Source of the DNA: Lachnospiraceae bacterium
Lineage (GTDB): Bacteria > Bacillota > Clostridia > Lachnospirales > Lachnospiraceae
Length of the DNA: 64,000 bases
Direction: 5' to 3'
NCBI GenBank assembly: GCA_021202635.1
Contig: JAJQCQ010000085.1
Coordinates: 2,168 to 66,167, forward strand
Shown here: in pieces, positions 34,331 through 43,378 of the stretch
Position numbering within the stretch: position 1 is the first letter of the stretch
How the letters are laid out: every line of letters starts with the position of its first letter
The notes under the pieces: model-generated
Database searches by the model: none
What the model was told of the DNA's origin: nothing
The model's input: only the letters and a program-made list of their open reading frames with translations
Program-made: the position numbers and the translations under genes

Positions 34331-35908
34331 TCATGATCCGCTGTATCTGTCATACTGCCCCTGTTTGATCGACAGAAGTTCTTCAATCCCCATGGATTTC
34401 AGAGAAGAAAGATACTGGTCAAAATTGTCCAGGCTTTCAGTACCTGTGATGAACTTCACATGCATCTCTGCAACATAGGTTTCAATGTCTGTCAGGTACA
34501 TCTGAATCTCTTCCGCTTCTTCTTCCGTAGCGTAAATGAATGGCCATGGAGCATGGGAATAGGTCGCCAGTTCCTTGTCAATCTCTACGTGCCAGGTCGG
34601 AAGCAGAACATCCGTAGCCGCTGCGTCGTTGTGATAGGGCAGGTTTGGCGGGTTGATTCCTACCTGCTGCAGCCAGTTATTATCCTCGATTGCCTGCTCG
34701 GTATAAGCGTAGTTTCCATCCTCGTCCACCGTGTAGGACAGATCCTCGATGCCCCACGCATACATGGTCTGGCATTCTTCACTCATTGCGTAGTCGATAA
34801 AACGCAGCGCCAGTTCCAGATCGGAAGCGTTTTTGTTTACACCAAAGATGCCCTTTACTGCCTCTGTCCCGCTGTAATAGCCCGGATAATCACCGGAAAG
34901 TGGTGGAACACCGACGACAATGCCGCCCTCATCCGCATTATAGTCCTCAAACTGTGTGCTGTAAAGCTGTGACATCTGCCAGCTATAGTCAAAAGTCACG
35001 CCAGTCATGTTATTCGCAAAACGCTCTGTAATCTGGTCTCTGGTCAGTGAAGTGAATTCCATTTCCAGCAGGCCTTCTTCATACAGTCCATTTAAGAAAG
35101 TCAGGTACGCTTTATATTTTTCTTCTTCATAATAGCCATAATGAACAACACCGTCATCATCTGCATAAAAACCGGAATTCAGATCCATTCCGAATGCCCA
35201 ACCGAACATCTGCGGCAGGAAGTCAGACATGATGGACATTGGGATTTCATCGGAAGCATCTCCGTCCCCATTCATGTCATTTTCTTTAAATGCACGGAGC
35301 ATCTCTACAAACCCGTCCAGCGTATCCGGAGCTTCCATTCCAATCTGCTCCAGCCACTGGGTCTGATACATCAGACAAGGCAGGTAATTGTCCGGAAGGC
35401 CAACGATCGGCACATAGTAAATGTGACCATCCTGCGCGGTAAGCGAAGCCTGGATACTTGGATTCTCATCCAGATAAGCCTTGAAGTTCGGCATCTGATC
35501 CCAGTGATCATCGAGCGGCTCAAACATGCCGGAGTTGATATAGGTCTGATTTTCGTCCAGATCCGGCAGGTAAATGATGTCCGCAAGATCTGTACCGGCT
35601 GCCAGCATCGGGCTGACGGTATCCGTATAAGTGGTCGGGTCAATCAGGTTCCAGTCAACCGTTACCCCTGCATTTTCTGCCACCGCGATTACGACATCCG
35701 CTTTATTCATATCTACGGTCGAATACCATGAATTCGTTGCCAGGTAGCTGATGGTCGCCCCTTCTACGTCCGTAATCGGTGCACTTCCGTCATAGTCATA
35801 GGCCAGAGCAGTCATTGCCCCGCCTCCAAGTACGCCAGACATGGCAACGCCCAGTGCGCCAGCTGCTGTTCCCCGCAGGAAATCCCTTCTTGAAATCTGT
35901 TTCTGCAT
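34331..35908 (-). CDS. ABC transporter solute-binding protein (LplA/LipO-like) with twin-arginine-like signal
   Basis: 525 residues. N-terminus ISRRDFLRG plus an Ala/Gly-rich hydrophobic stretch ending near TALAYDYDG resembles a Tat signal and lacks a lipobox, unlike typical LplA lipoproteins. The mature protein is an extracellular solute-binding protein family 1 fold (DIIYLPDLDENQTYINSGMFEPLDDHWDQMPN, GIFGVNKNASDLELALRFIDY). It should deliver pectin-type oligosaccharides to the permeases encoded just upstream. Ligand inferred from the adjacent CE8 and GH105 genes. Confidence 0.88.
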   Translation of the reverse strand: MQKQISRRDFLRGTAAGALGVAMSGVLGGGAMTALAYDYDGSAPITDVEGATISYLATNSWYSTVDMNKADVVIAVAENAGVTVDWNLIDPTTYTDTVSPMLAAGTDLADIIYLPDLDENQTYINSGMFEPLDDHWDQMPNFKAYLDENPSIQASLTAQDGHIYYVPIVGLPDNYLPCLMYQTQWLEQIGMEAPDTLDGFVEMLRAFKENDMNGDGDASDEIPMSIMSDFLPQMFGWAFGMDLNSGFYADDDGVVHYGYYEEEKYKAYLTFLNGLYEEGLLEMEFTSLTRDQITERFANNMTGVTFDYSWQMSQLYSTQFEDYNADEGGIVVGVPPLSGDYPGYYSGTEAVKGIFGVNKNASDLELALRFIDYAMSEECQTMYAWGIEDLSYTVDEDGNYAYTEQAIEDNNWLQQVGINPPNLPYHNDAAATDVLLPTWHVEIDKELATYSHAPWPFIYATEEEAEEIQMYLTDIETYVAEMHVKFITGTESLDNFDQYLSSLKSMGIEELLSIKQGQYDRYSGS

Positions 35909-35984
35909 GATATGTTCCTCCTTTTTTTCCTTTATATAGTAAACGGCACAGACCGCTTTACTTCTGAATTCTGAATCGTTGCTA

Positions 35985-36899
35985 TTATTCTTTTACAGCG
36001 CCCAGCATGGTTCCGCTCACGAGATATCTCTGTACAAACGGACAAATGCACAAAATCGGGATTGTCGCCAGAACGATACATACATACCGTATTTTCAGGG
36101 TTGACTGTGCAGCAGCTGCCACGCTCGTAATGCCGGCAGACTGCAGGATCTCTGATGACGCCACAATCAGGATTCGCCGCAGGAACATCTGCAGCGGCTG
36201 CAGCTCCGTTTTGCTCAGATAGAGCATCCCTGTAAAGAAATCATTGTACCTGGCTACCGCGTAATACAACCCGATCACGGCCAGAGTCGGCTTTGTCAGG
36301 GGAACCGCAATTTTTGCCATCAGAACAAAATCATTTGCCCCGTCCAGTCTGCCGCTTTCAAACAGCTCTTCTGAAATCGCTTCCATGGCTGAGCGCAGGA
36401 TCATGACATTGTAAGCACTTACCAGATACGGGAGTATCATGACCCAGCGGCTGTTGTAAAGACCGAGTCCGGTAATGATCATGTACGTAGGGATCAGGCC
36501 GCCGGAAAAATACATGGTAAATGCCATAAAAAAATTCAGCTTCCTTCTTAAGAAGAATTTCTTCCTGGAGAGCGGATAGGCCGCCAGGCAGGAGAAAACG
36601 AGGTTGAAGGTCGTACCGACTACCGTATAAAAAAACGTATTTCGGTAGGATACCCAGAGCTGGTCATACTGCATCACCATCTTGAATGCAGTCAGGTCAA
36701 ATCCCTTCGGCAGCAGATAGACTTCTCCACGTGAAACTGCAGCACCGTCGCTGAATGATACGCTGACTACATAAATAAACGGATAAAGTGTGATACAAAC
36801 GGCAAATATAACAAGGATGTAAACAATAATCAGGAAGATTTTGTCACCGGTGCCCCTGGAACGAAAGGTGCCAAGTGAACTCGTATGCTTTTCTTTCAT
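35985..36899 (-). CDS. Oligosaccharide ABC transporter permease (LplC-like, CUT1)
   Basis: About 304 residues from ATG 36899 (AGGAGG 7 nt upstream); a longer frame to 36977 has no ribosome site and overlaps the neighbour. Six hydrophobic segments and the EAA loop ESGRLDGANDFVLMAKIAVPLTKP. Pairs with the permease at 36910; the C-terminus VSGTMLGAVKE is typical of LplC. Confidence 0.93.
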   Translation of the reverse strand: MKEKHTSSLGTFRSRGTGDKIFLIIVYILVIFAVCITLYPFIYVVSVSFSDGAAVSRGEVYLLPKGFDLTAFKMVMQYDQLWVSYRNTFFYTVVGTTFNLVFSCLAAYPLSRKKFFLRRKLNFFMAFTMYFSGGLIPTYMIITGLGLYNSRWVMILPYLVSAYNVMILRSAMEAISEELFESGRLDGANDFVLMAKIAVPLTKPTLAVIGLYYAVARYNDFFTGMLYLSKTELQPLQMFLRRILIVASSEILQSAGITSVAAAAQSTLKIRYVCIVLATIPILCICPFVQRYLVSGTMLGAVKE

Positions 36900-36909
36900 A
36901 TCACACCTC

Positions 36910-37881
36910 CTACCAGATCGCGGTATCGCTGAGCTTGCGGCTGAGCCGGTTCGCCGCACTGACCAAAGTAAAGCCAACCACTGAATTAAACAGACCTACC
37001 GCAGCGGCATAGCTATAGCTCTGGTTCGTAATGCCCTGCCGGTACACATAAGTGGAAATTACATCCGCAGTCTCATAAACCGCTTCGTTGTACATCAGGA
37101 ACACCTTCTCAAAGCCAACGTTCAGAATATTTCCCAGAGACATGATCAAAAGCAGTACGATGGTCGGCCGGATCATCGGCAGTGTCAGGTGCCAGATGGT
37201 CTGCCGCAGGTTCGCACCATCCATGATCATTGCCTCGTACAGGTCATTGGAAATGCCCATAATGGCAGCTACGAAGATGATCGAATTAAATCCGAACGAC
37301 TGCCAGGAACCGGAAATCACATATAGTCTTCGAAACCAGCCCTGTTCACTCATAAAATTGATCGGTTTACCGCCGAATGCCTCGATCAGCTGGTTCACGA
37401 TACCGGTTGAAGGGGACAGGAAGTTTGTCATCATACCAACCACGACCACAGTAGAAATAAAATATGGAAGATAGGTGATCACCTGTGCACCTTTTTGCAG
37501 GAGTTTGTTCCTTATCTGTGTGATACAGAGGGCAAAAATAATCGGGATCGGAAAGCCGAAAATCAGTGAATAAAAATTCAGCAAAAAGGTATTCCGAATC
37601 AGCCTCCCGGCATAAATGGAATCGAAAAATCGTTTAAACCATTTGAGCCCTACCCATTCTCCGGTGAAGATACCGATCACGCCATTTCCAATCTTGTAAT
37701 TCTGGAATGCCATCACCAGGCCAGCCATGGGCAGGTAATTAAAGATGAAGAAATAAATGACCACCGGTATGATCATATAGACCAGATATTTGTCACGCTG
37801 CCATATTTTCCTGCGCAGCCGTTTTTTCTCTTCCTTTGATAAGGAGACACTTACAGATGAATTTTCTTTCTGCTTAGCCAT
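36910..37881 (-). CDS. Oligosaccharide ABC transporter permease (LplB-like, CUT1)
   Basis: 323 residues, six membrane segments, EAA loop EAMIMDGANLRQTIWHLTLPMIRP. First gene of the operon LplB-LplC-binding protein-CE8-GH105; no ATPase gene is present, as usual for this class, which shares a general MsmX-type ATPase encoded elsewhere. Promoter at 37959-37987. Confidence 0.93.
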   Translation of the reverse strand: MAKQKENSSVSVSLSKEEKKRLRRKIWQRDKYLVYMIIPVVIYFFIFNYLPMAGLVMAFQNYKIGNGVIGIFTGEWVGLKWFKRFFDSIYAGRLIRNTFLLNFYSLIFGFPIPIIFALCITQIRNKLLQKGAQVITYLPYFISTVVVVGMMTNFLSPSTGIVNQLIEAFGGKPINFMSEQGWFRRLYVISGSWQSFGFNSIIFVAAIMGISNDLYEAMIMDGANLRQTIWHLTLPMIRPTIVLLLIMSLGNILNVGFEKVFLMYNEAVYETADVISTYVYRQGITNQSYSYAAAVGLFNSVVGFTLVSAANRLSRKLSDTAIW

Positions 37882-37958
37882 AATGATGATCCTTTCCTTC
37901 GATATCTTCCCTCGCCTCTTGTTAATATGTTTAATTTCCTAACGTTTTTCATGCCGCA

Positions 37959-38021
37959 ATTATATATTTTGACGATGAACTGGTAAAGCATCAAAAATTT
38001 CCACTGCTATTTTTGATGCTT
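37959..38021 (-). promoter_or_regulatory. Pectin operon promoter with upstream dyad
   Basis: Leftward: TTTACC (37987-37982), 17 nt, TATAAT (37964-37959). A perfect 13-bp inverted repeat AAGCATCAAAAAT (37986-37998) / ATTTTTGATGCTT (38009-38021) abuts the -35 box, a position typical of an activator such as the adjacent AraC protein. Confidence 0.6.
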
Positions 38022-38120
38022 CATCGAGAATATACGGGAAAATTCTGTATTTGAACGTGTGAAGTGCGCTGCTGCCGCGAATGGGACAGGCACTCCGTTC
38101 CGTTCACAGCTGCATGTACA

Positions 38121-38151
38121 AAGAAAGAAGGTTCAGAAAAATCTGAACCTT
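38121..38151 (-). terminator. Terminator of the AraC sensor gene
   Basis: Leftward: AAGGTTCAG, 6-nt loop, CTGAACCTT (38151-38128), then CTTTCTTTG. Confidence 0.6.
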
Positions 38152-38168
38152 CCACTCTTCTGCTTCCA

Positions 38169-40379
38169 TTATTGTTTTTCATTTTCCGGCCGATCAGCGT
38201 AATCACTCGGGTTCATTCCCAGGATAGCCTTAAAATTGCGGCGGAAGGTCAGCGTGCTGGAATATCCGCTTCGTTCTGCCACTTCCTCGATGGAATAGCT
38301 TCCTGTTCGCAGGAGGTCTTTGGCGTAACAGATTCGCTTTTCCTGAACGTACTGCAGATAATTTTTCCCATACGAAGCATTACAAAGCGCAGAGACAAAT
38401 TTTTTTGACACATGAAAACGCTCGGTCAGCTGCTGAAGGGATAAATCCTTATCCAGGTAGTGACTGTCGATATATTGCAGAATCTGTTCCCGGCAGGCTT
38501 CAACTGACTCATCGGTATTGACGAGCTGAGGCAGGTACAAAATAACTGTCTCAAAAACGTTCTGGTAATATGAAAGAATCTCTTCAATCGTGGCAGGCAT
38601 CGGTACTTTGCGTACCGTTACCGGCATATCCTGTGTTGTTCCCAGATCCCGTATGATATGGATGGTTGTCATATGGAGCTCATCCACCAGTGATTCCATA
38701 GAAGCCGCCGTGACTTCATGCTGCCTGGTGTTCTTTTCCAGCAGGTCAGCAAAGAAAGCTGCGATACCACCGGTATCCTGGCTGCGCAGTAGCTGAGTCA
38801 GGAGTTTTTCCGCATTTACCGGAAAGTAGTAATCTTTTTCACTGCCGGTCATGCCTGGCTCATAGAAAAATACCTGTCCGCGCCCGCCGGTGATCATGTA
38901 CGTAAGGGCGTCATCTGCCTCACTGCAGGCATCCCGCAGATGCGCAACATCGTCTTTCATGCAGCTGACGCCAACGGTGACCGTACTGCTGTCCATGGTA
39001 ATTTTTGAAAGCTCTCTGTGCAGGTGATAAAAAAGCTCTTCCCAATCCGGTATGTCATCAAAATTGACAATCGCATACAGATGAAGGCGATCGCGCACAT
39101 AACAGTACCAGTGCTGCATATCATCTGACATTTTTTTGATGAGGTCTTCACTCTGCTGTAAGAGGAACGCCTGTTTTTCGTTTGTCCCGCCTCCATCGCT
39201 GACCGTCAGGTTTACCACTGCCACCGCAAAATACAGGGATTTCAGTTCCCCTGGGGAATCCTGGTAGAAAATGGTCAGATTTTCAGGTGGAAGGTTGCCG
39301 TGCATCGCGTCCTGCAGCATTCCCTTCTGCGCATACGGACGTATCTCCACCATTTTTTCGCTGATTTCATTTTTTTCGGTTATCAGATCCTGCATCGCCC
39401 GGACAACCGTGTCGCCGTCTTTGATTTCGATGTTTTCATCTGGCTTTACCATCTGCATGATATGCTCGTAAGGCAGATATTGCCGGAAAGAAATTCTCCA
39501 TGCAATCGTGGCTGCGGCGAATCCGCAGATCAGGCTGGCCAGAAGCGTCAATATCACGGTGGTATCCGGTACCCAGGACTCCTCTTTTGGCACGTATATG
39601 CAATAACTGACCGTTTCATCCACAGAGGAAATACAGGTATAGGAAACCCCGTCTGTATTTCCGCTTTCGAGCAGGACATTTCCATCTGTCAGCACCTGGA
39701 ATCCATTTAGATCGGGCAGTTTCTCAAGAATGAGCTTTTCCAGAATATCCGGGCTGAGCAGAACGAGGATTGTCCCCCTGGAGACACCATTGGAAGAGTA
39801 GCTGTAATCTGCATAATAAATCAGGTACTCCGTCTGCATTAAAATATTCTGGTTTTCCGTTTCAAGCAGACTGGATACGGTATCCAGCACCAGGCCGCTG
39901 CCGGCTGGTACATTCTGCCAGGCAGAAGCCAGGGAAATGACCGAAGAAGAAGTGTATACCCGGTTGGAGTTATTGAAGACAATCATAATCTGGGACCGGG
40001 CAATATTATCCCGCTGCGCCAGAATGGAGGTCATTTCATATTTCATCTGCGTATACAGATAAGAATCAACCGAGGTATTAAACAGAGCCGACTGTGTGTA
40101 GACATTTTTCACAGCTGTAGAATTATTGATGGACACAGCAATATTTTTCGCCTGTACAAGCTCATTGTCAAAAAAGGTAGCCAGCTGGCTTGCCTGCGCT
40201 TCGCAGAGGGTCTCTGACTCTCTTTTTTTATTGGACTGATAAGAAGCAATCACCGATATGCTCAAAGGCAGCAGGAATGCCAGAATAAAAGCAAGGTATG
40301 ACAAAAAAATCCGCAGGAAAAGACGGCTCTTGCGAAACAGAGGTTTTCTTCTCTGATATTTAAATTCCTTCTTTTTCAT
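38169..40379 (-). CDS. Membrane-bound AraC-family regulator with extracellular sensor domain
   Basis: 736 residues. TM1 near residues 20-45 (LSYLAFILAFLLPLSISVIA), a ~220-residue extracellular Cache-like domain, TM2 (DTTVILTLLASLICGFAAATIAW) near 280, a cytoplasmic linker, and a C-terminal double HTH (LSLQQLTERFHVSKKFVSALC; SIEEVAERSGYSSTLTFRRNFKAILGMNPSDYADR). One-component transmembrane regulator of the YesN/RhaS-like type common in pectin loci; expected to sense extracellular oligosaccharides and activate the adjacent import operon at 37881-32059. Confidence 0.9.
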   Translation of the reverse strand: MKKKEFKYQRRKPLFRKSRLFLRIFLSYLAFILAFLLPLSISVIASYQSNKKRESETLCEAQASQLATFFDNELVQAKNIAVSINNSTAVKNVYTQSALFNTSVDSYLYTQMKYEMTSILAQRDNIARSQIMIVFNNSNRVYTSSSVISLASAWQNVPAGSGLVLDTVSSLLETENQNILMQTEYLIYYADYSYSSNGVSRGTILVLLSPDILEKLILEKLPDLNGFQVLTDGNVLLESGNTDGVSYTCISSVDETVSYCIYVPKEESWVPDTTVILTLLASLICGFAAATIAWRISFRQYLPYEHIMQMVKPDENIEIKDGDTVVRAMQDLITEKNEISEKMVEIRPYAQKGMLQDAMHGNLPPENLTIFYQDSPGELKSLYFAVAVVNLTVSDGGGTNEKQAFLLQQSEDLIKKMSDDMQHWYCYVRDRLHLYAIVNFDDIPDWEELFYHLHRELSKITMDSSTVTVGVSCMKDDVAHLRDACSEADDALTYMITGGRGQVFFYEPGMTGSEKDYYFPVNAEKLLTQLLRSQDTGGIAAFFADLLEKNTRQHEVTAASMESLVDELHMTTIHIIRDLGTTQDMPVTVRKVPMPATIEEILSYYQNVFETVILYLPQLVNTDESVEACREQILQYIDSHYLDKDLSLQQLTERFHVSKKFVSALCNASYGKNYLQYVQEKRICYAKDLLRTGSYSIEEVAERSGYSSTLTFRRNFKAILGMNPSDYADRPENEKQ

Positions 40380-40479
40380 ACTTCACGGCCTTTCTGCCCG
40401 CATCTTGTTTCTTTCCGGTATTTGTTGTGGGTTCCTTTTACGGTGGCAGTCTTTTCCTTGCTGATGAACGAGCTTATTT

Positions 40480-41592
40480 TTATTCCATGTTCGTTTTTTT
40501 CCTGAAAGCACCCTGCGCATGGCGCAGAAATGGTTCCAGACATTCCGGATGCCAGCAGTGTCCGCCCGGCCGGATATCGTGTGTAAGGAATTCTTCTGCA
40601 GACCAGAGGCGGTAGGCTGCCCGCACGGTATCCATCTGTTCATAGACATTTGCCAGTCCCCGACGTCCATTCAAGTCGTCTTCCCGGCAGGACTGGACAA
40701 GCAGCGGCCCCGGCGCATGCAGTGCGGCGATGTCTCCCATATCCGCATGAAGCCACAGACCCGGCACATAATTACAGCTGCAATTGCCATTGAGTACCAG
40801 CAGAGAATCCCTGTATCCATATAAGTAACCACTGATGATACTGATCCCGATCCGGTCATCCATAGCCCCGGCCCAGAGCGTCTGCATCCCTCCGCCGGAG
40901 AATCCCACACAGCCAACCCTGTCACAATTCCATTCCCCTCTGGCCTGAATATAGTCGATCAGGCGCATGACATCCCATGTACACATCCCGATCACGGTCT
41001 GTCCGAGCGGTTCAGCCATATGAGCCAGATGAAAGCAGGTGGAATTCAGGTAAGCTTCCTCCGTATCAGCCTGCAGCGCTTCCTCCCGCCGTTCCCCAAA
41101 GCCTCTGTTGTCCGGACAGAATGCCACATAGCCAAGCCTGGCAAGCTGCATTCCGTAGTCATAGTGGAATCGCTCAATCACATCCCGTATCGCCGGGATC
41201 TCTCTTCTCCCCGCGATACTGTTCTTTCCGCCGCCCATATGCCCCGGCAGTGCAAGAAAGCACTGTACAGGCACTTCCTGCACACATGGCGGAATGAGAA
41301 TATAAAAGGGCATCCAGACGCCATCCTCCACTTCAAGAATCACCTTTTCACGGACAATGCCATCCTCAAGCTCCACGCGCTCCATGACTTCGCTGTCTGG
41401 AGGGCAGGGAGTCATATTCGGAAGTCCAATCAGTTTTGAAAGAATTTCCCTGAGTTCCTGCTTCCACTTTGTAAAATCTTCGATTGTGTCAGCAGAAAAA
41501 ACTTCTTTTCTCCCGCAGTCTGCCATTCTTTTTTCCAGTGCTCCGCGGCAGGTATAATATTTCTTTACCGGCTCAATTCGTTCCAGTCCCAT
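40480..41592 (-). CDS. Alpha/beta-hydrolase esterase (acetyl-xylan esterase/dienelactone hydrolase-like)
   Basis: 370 residues, no signal peptide. FLALPGHMGGGKNS (oxyanion loop), YGMQLARLGYVAFCPDNRGFGER, nucleophile elbow GCVGFSGGG near residue 245, late Asp and His (SCREDDLNG, GGHCWHPE). Belongs to the large esterase group that includes AXE1-like and pectin-associated carbohydrate esterases. Within the pectin locus it may deacetylate or demethylate imported oligosaccharides. Ends 100 nt upstream of the AraC sensor gene. Confidence 0.75.
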   Translation of the reverse strand: MGLERIEPVKKYYTCRGALEKRMADCGRKEVFSADTIEDFTKWKQELREILSKLIGLPNMTPCPPDSEVMERVELEDGIVREKVILEVEDGVWMPFYILIPPCVQEVPVQCFLALPGHMGGGKNSIAGRREIPAIRDVIERFHYDYGMQLARLGYVAFCPDNRGFGERREEALQADTEEAYLNSTCFHLAHMAEPLGQTVIGMCTWDVMRLIDYIQARGEWNCDRVGCVGFSGGGMQTLWAGAMDDRIGISIISGYLYGYRDSLLVLNGNCSCNYVPGLWLHADMGDIAALHAPGPLLVQSCREDDLNGRRGLANVYEQMDTVRAAYRLWSAEEFLTHDIRPGGHCWHPECLEPFLRHAQGAFRKKTNME

Positions 41593-41716
41593 TGATATGT
41601 CTCCTATCGATCTTTTCTTGAAAATATTAACATCATCCGCTATAATAATCTAGGAAAATATTCTTAAAATAGTCACTGATTCGTACAATATTCACCAAAA
41701 CAGCAAGGAGTTTTTT

Positions 41717-42595
41717 ATGATACAGGTATTCAACAATGAGACAGAGGCCGATGGTTTCCGTATTTCGCACATTCTGAACAGCAGTCCGGACGATATGAAA
41801 ACAGCACATATTCACCGACAGTATGAAATCTTCTATCTGGTTGCCGGGGAGCGGTATTATTTTGTGGAAGACCGGCTTTATCAGGTTCATCCCGGTTCCC
41901 TGGTTATGATTCCATCCGGCTGCGTGCACCGAACCGCCTGTGCCAATCCGGATATTCCATATGAAAGGATTCTTCTGATTCTGGAGGAGGAATATATCCA
42001 GCCGATTCTTGGCTCACTGGGAATGCCACACATATCTGCCCTTTTCTCGGTCCCGGTACGGATTCTTTCATTCGAAAATGAGAGGGATGTGAGGAGAATT
42101 TTTGAAAGGATCTTTGCTGAACTGTCAGAGAAACCGGCCAGTTATACGAGTGCCATCCGTCTGAAGATTGCGGAACTCCTGTTGCAGGCATCCCGCTGTG
42201 AGGCAGGTCCGGAAGTCAGACAGGAGTTCTCCCTTGCATCTTCGAAGAAACACAAGAAGGTAAACGAAGCGATTTTCTTCATAAAAAAACATTATACAGA
42301 GCCAATTTCTCTCGGGGAGATTGCAGACAGCATCTATGTCAGCCGGGGCCATCTCAGCAAATTATTCAATGAGACGACCGGCATGAAAATTACAGACTAT
42401 ATTAATATACAGCGGGTAAATTATGCGAAATCGCTGCTGATCGGAAATACTGCCATCAGCATCACCGAGCTTGCTGAACAATGCGGTTTTGAGAGTATAA
42501 CCTACTTTGAGCGGGTATTCCGTCAGGTGACGGGTTTCTCGCCAACTGCCTTTCGAAGGTCTCTGACTTCCGCACATACGACAGAGAATAATTAA
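41717..42595 (+). CDS. AraC-family regulator with cupin sensor
   Basis: 292 residues. N-terminal cupin (HIHRQYEIFYLVAGERYYFV in part, GSLVMIPSGCVHRT), then AraC HTH (ISLGEIADSIYVSRGHLSKLFNETTG; SITELAEQCGFESITYFERVFRQVTGFSPTAFR). Cytosolic sugar-responsive regulator. Divergent from the esterase at 41592 and convergent with the acetylesterase at 43321, both likely targets. CAAGGAG 8 nt before ATG. Confidence 0.88.
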   Translation: MIQVFNNETEADGFRISHILNSSPDDMKTAHIHRQYEIFYLVAGERYYFVEDRLYQVHPGSLVMIPSGCVHRTACANPDIPYERILLILEEEYIQPILGSLGMPHISALFSVPVRILSFENERDVRRIFERIFAELSEKPASYTSAIRLKIAELLLQASRCEAGPEVRQEFSLASSKKHKKVNEAIFFIKKHYTEPISLGEIADSIYVSRGHLSKLFNETTGMKITDYINIQRVNYAKSLLIGNTAISITELAEQCGFESITYFERVFRQVTGFSPTAFRRSLTSAHTTENN

Positions 42596-42613
42596 AGAAG
42601 AAAAGGAGTGTGT

Positions 42614-43321
42614 CTATAAAAGCTCTTTTAGGGAAGAGGCCAGCAGCATTTCACTGTATATGCCGCCGATGGCATGCAGCCCTTTCGCGATACACCCGGC
42701 ATAAAGTACCGCTCCATCATATCGCAGGTGCGAATTATCCTCCAGACCAGTCGGATAATTCGTATAGATGCCAGCCGGTAAATGCATATACCATTTTTTT
42801 GACCGTTCTGATCCCGCTTTTTCCATCGCATCCCGGCTCATCTGCCACAAATCCACCAATGGCACCTCAATCTGTACTGCCAGGTGTTTCATAGCGCATA
42901 CATAATCCGTATGCGCTCCTGCGCCAAGTGTTCCGTTTTGATCAAAACACCGCCGCTCAAGCGGAGTAATCAGAACCGGATATGCGTTTTTATTGCGTGC
43001 TGCATTCACGTACTTTTCCAGGTTCTCAATATAGGTTGTAAAAGGTTCCGTATAGCGGGACGGATCTTCTGCCTTTTCATCGTTATGCCCAAACTGGATA
43101 AAGAAAAAATCTCCCTCTTTTATCCTCTCAGAAATCGGTGCAAGCCGGGATTCGTCAAGAAAGCTCTTGGTACTTCTGCCGTTTACCGCATGGTTTTCTA
43201 CCTGGTATCCATCTTTCAGGTATAACGAAAACACCTGTCCAATCCCCGTACAGGGATAGGTCAGGATATTGTTATTCTGCACAGTAGAATCCCCAGCCCA
43301 GTATATCTTTGTCATACTCAT
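42614..43321 (-). CDS. Rhamnogalacturonan acetylesterase, SGNH/CE12 (YesT/RhgT-like)
   Basis: 235 residues from the ATG at 43321; a GTG at 43348 would add nine residues. Block I WAGDSTVQ (Ser nucleophile), block II NHAVNGRSTKSF, block III IQFGHNDE, late Asp and His in EDNSHLRYDGA. No signal peptide, so acts on internalised acetylated rhamnogalacturonan fragments. Convergent with the AraC gene, with only 18 nt between stops. Confidence 0.9.
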   Translation of the reverse strand: MSMTKIYWAGDSTVQNNNILTYPCTGIGQVFSLYLKDGYQVENHAVNGRSTKSFLDESRLAPISERIKEGDFFFIQFGHNDEKAEDPSRYTEPFTTYIENLEKYVNAARNKNAYPVLITPLERRCFDQNGTLGAGAHTDYVCAMKHLAVQIEVPLVDLWQMSRDAMEKAGSERSKKWYMHLPAGIYTNYPTGLEDNSHLRYDGAVLYAGCIAKGLHAIGGIYSEMLLASSLKELL

Positions 43322-43378
43322 CTTCTCTCTTTCCACCTCTGAATTCACATTCGTAACTGTTCCATACCTTCACAGGAT

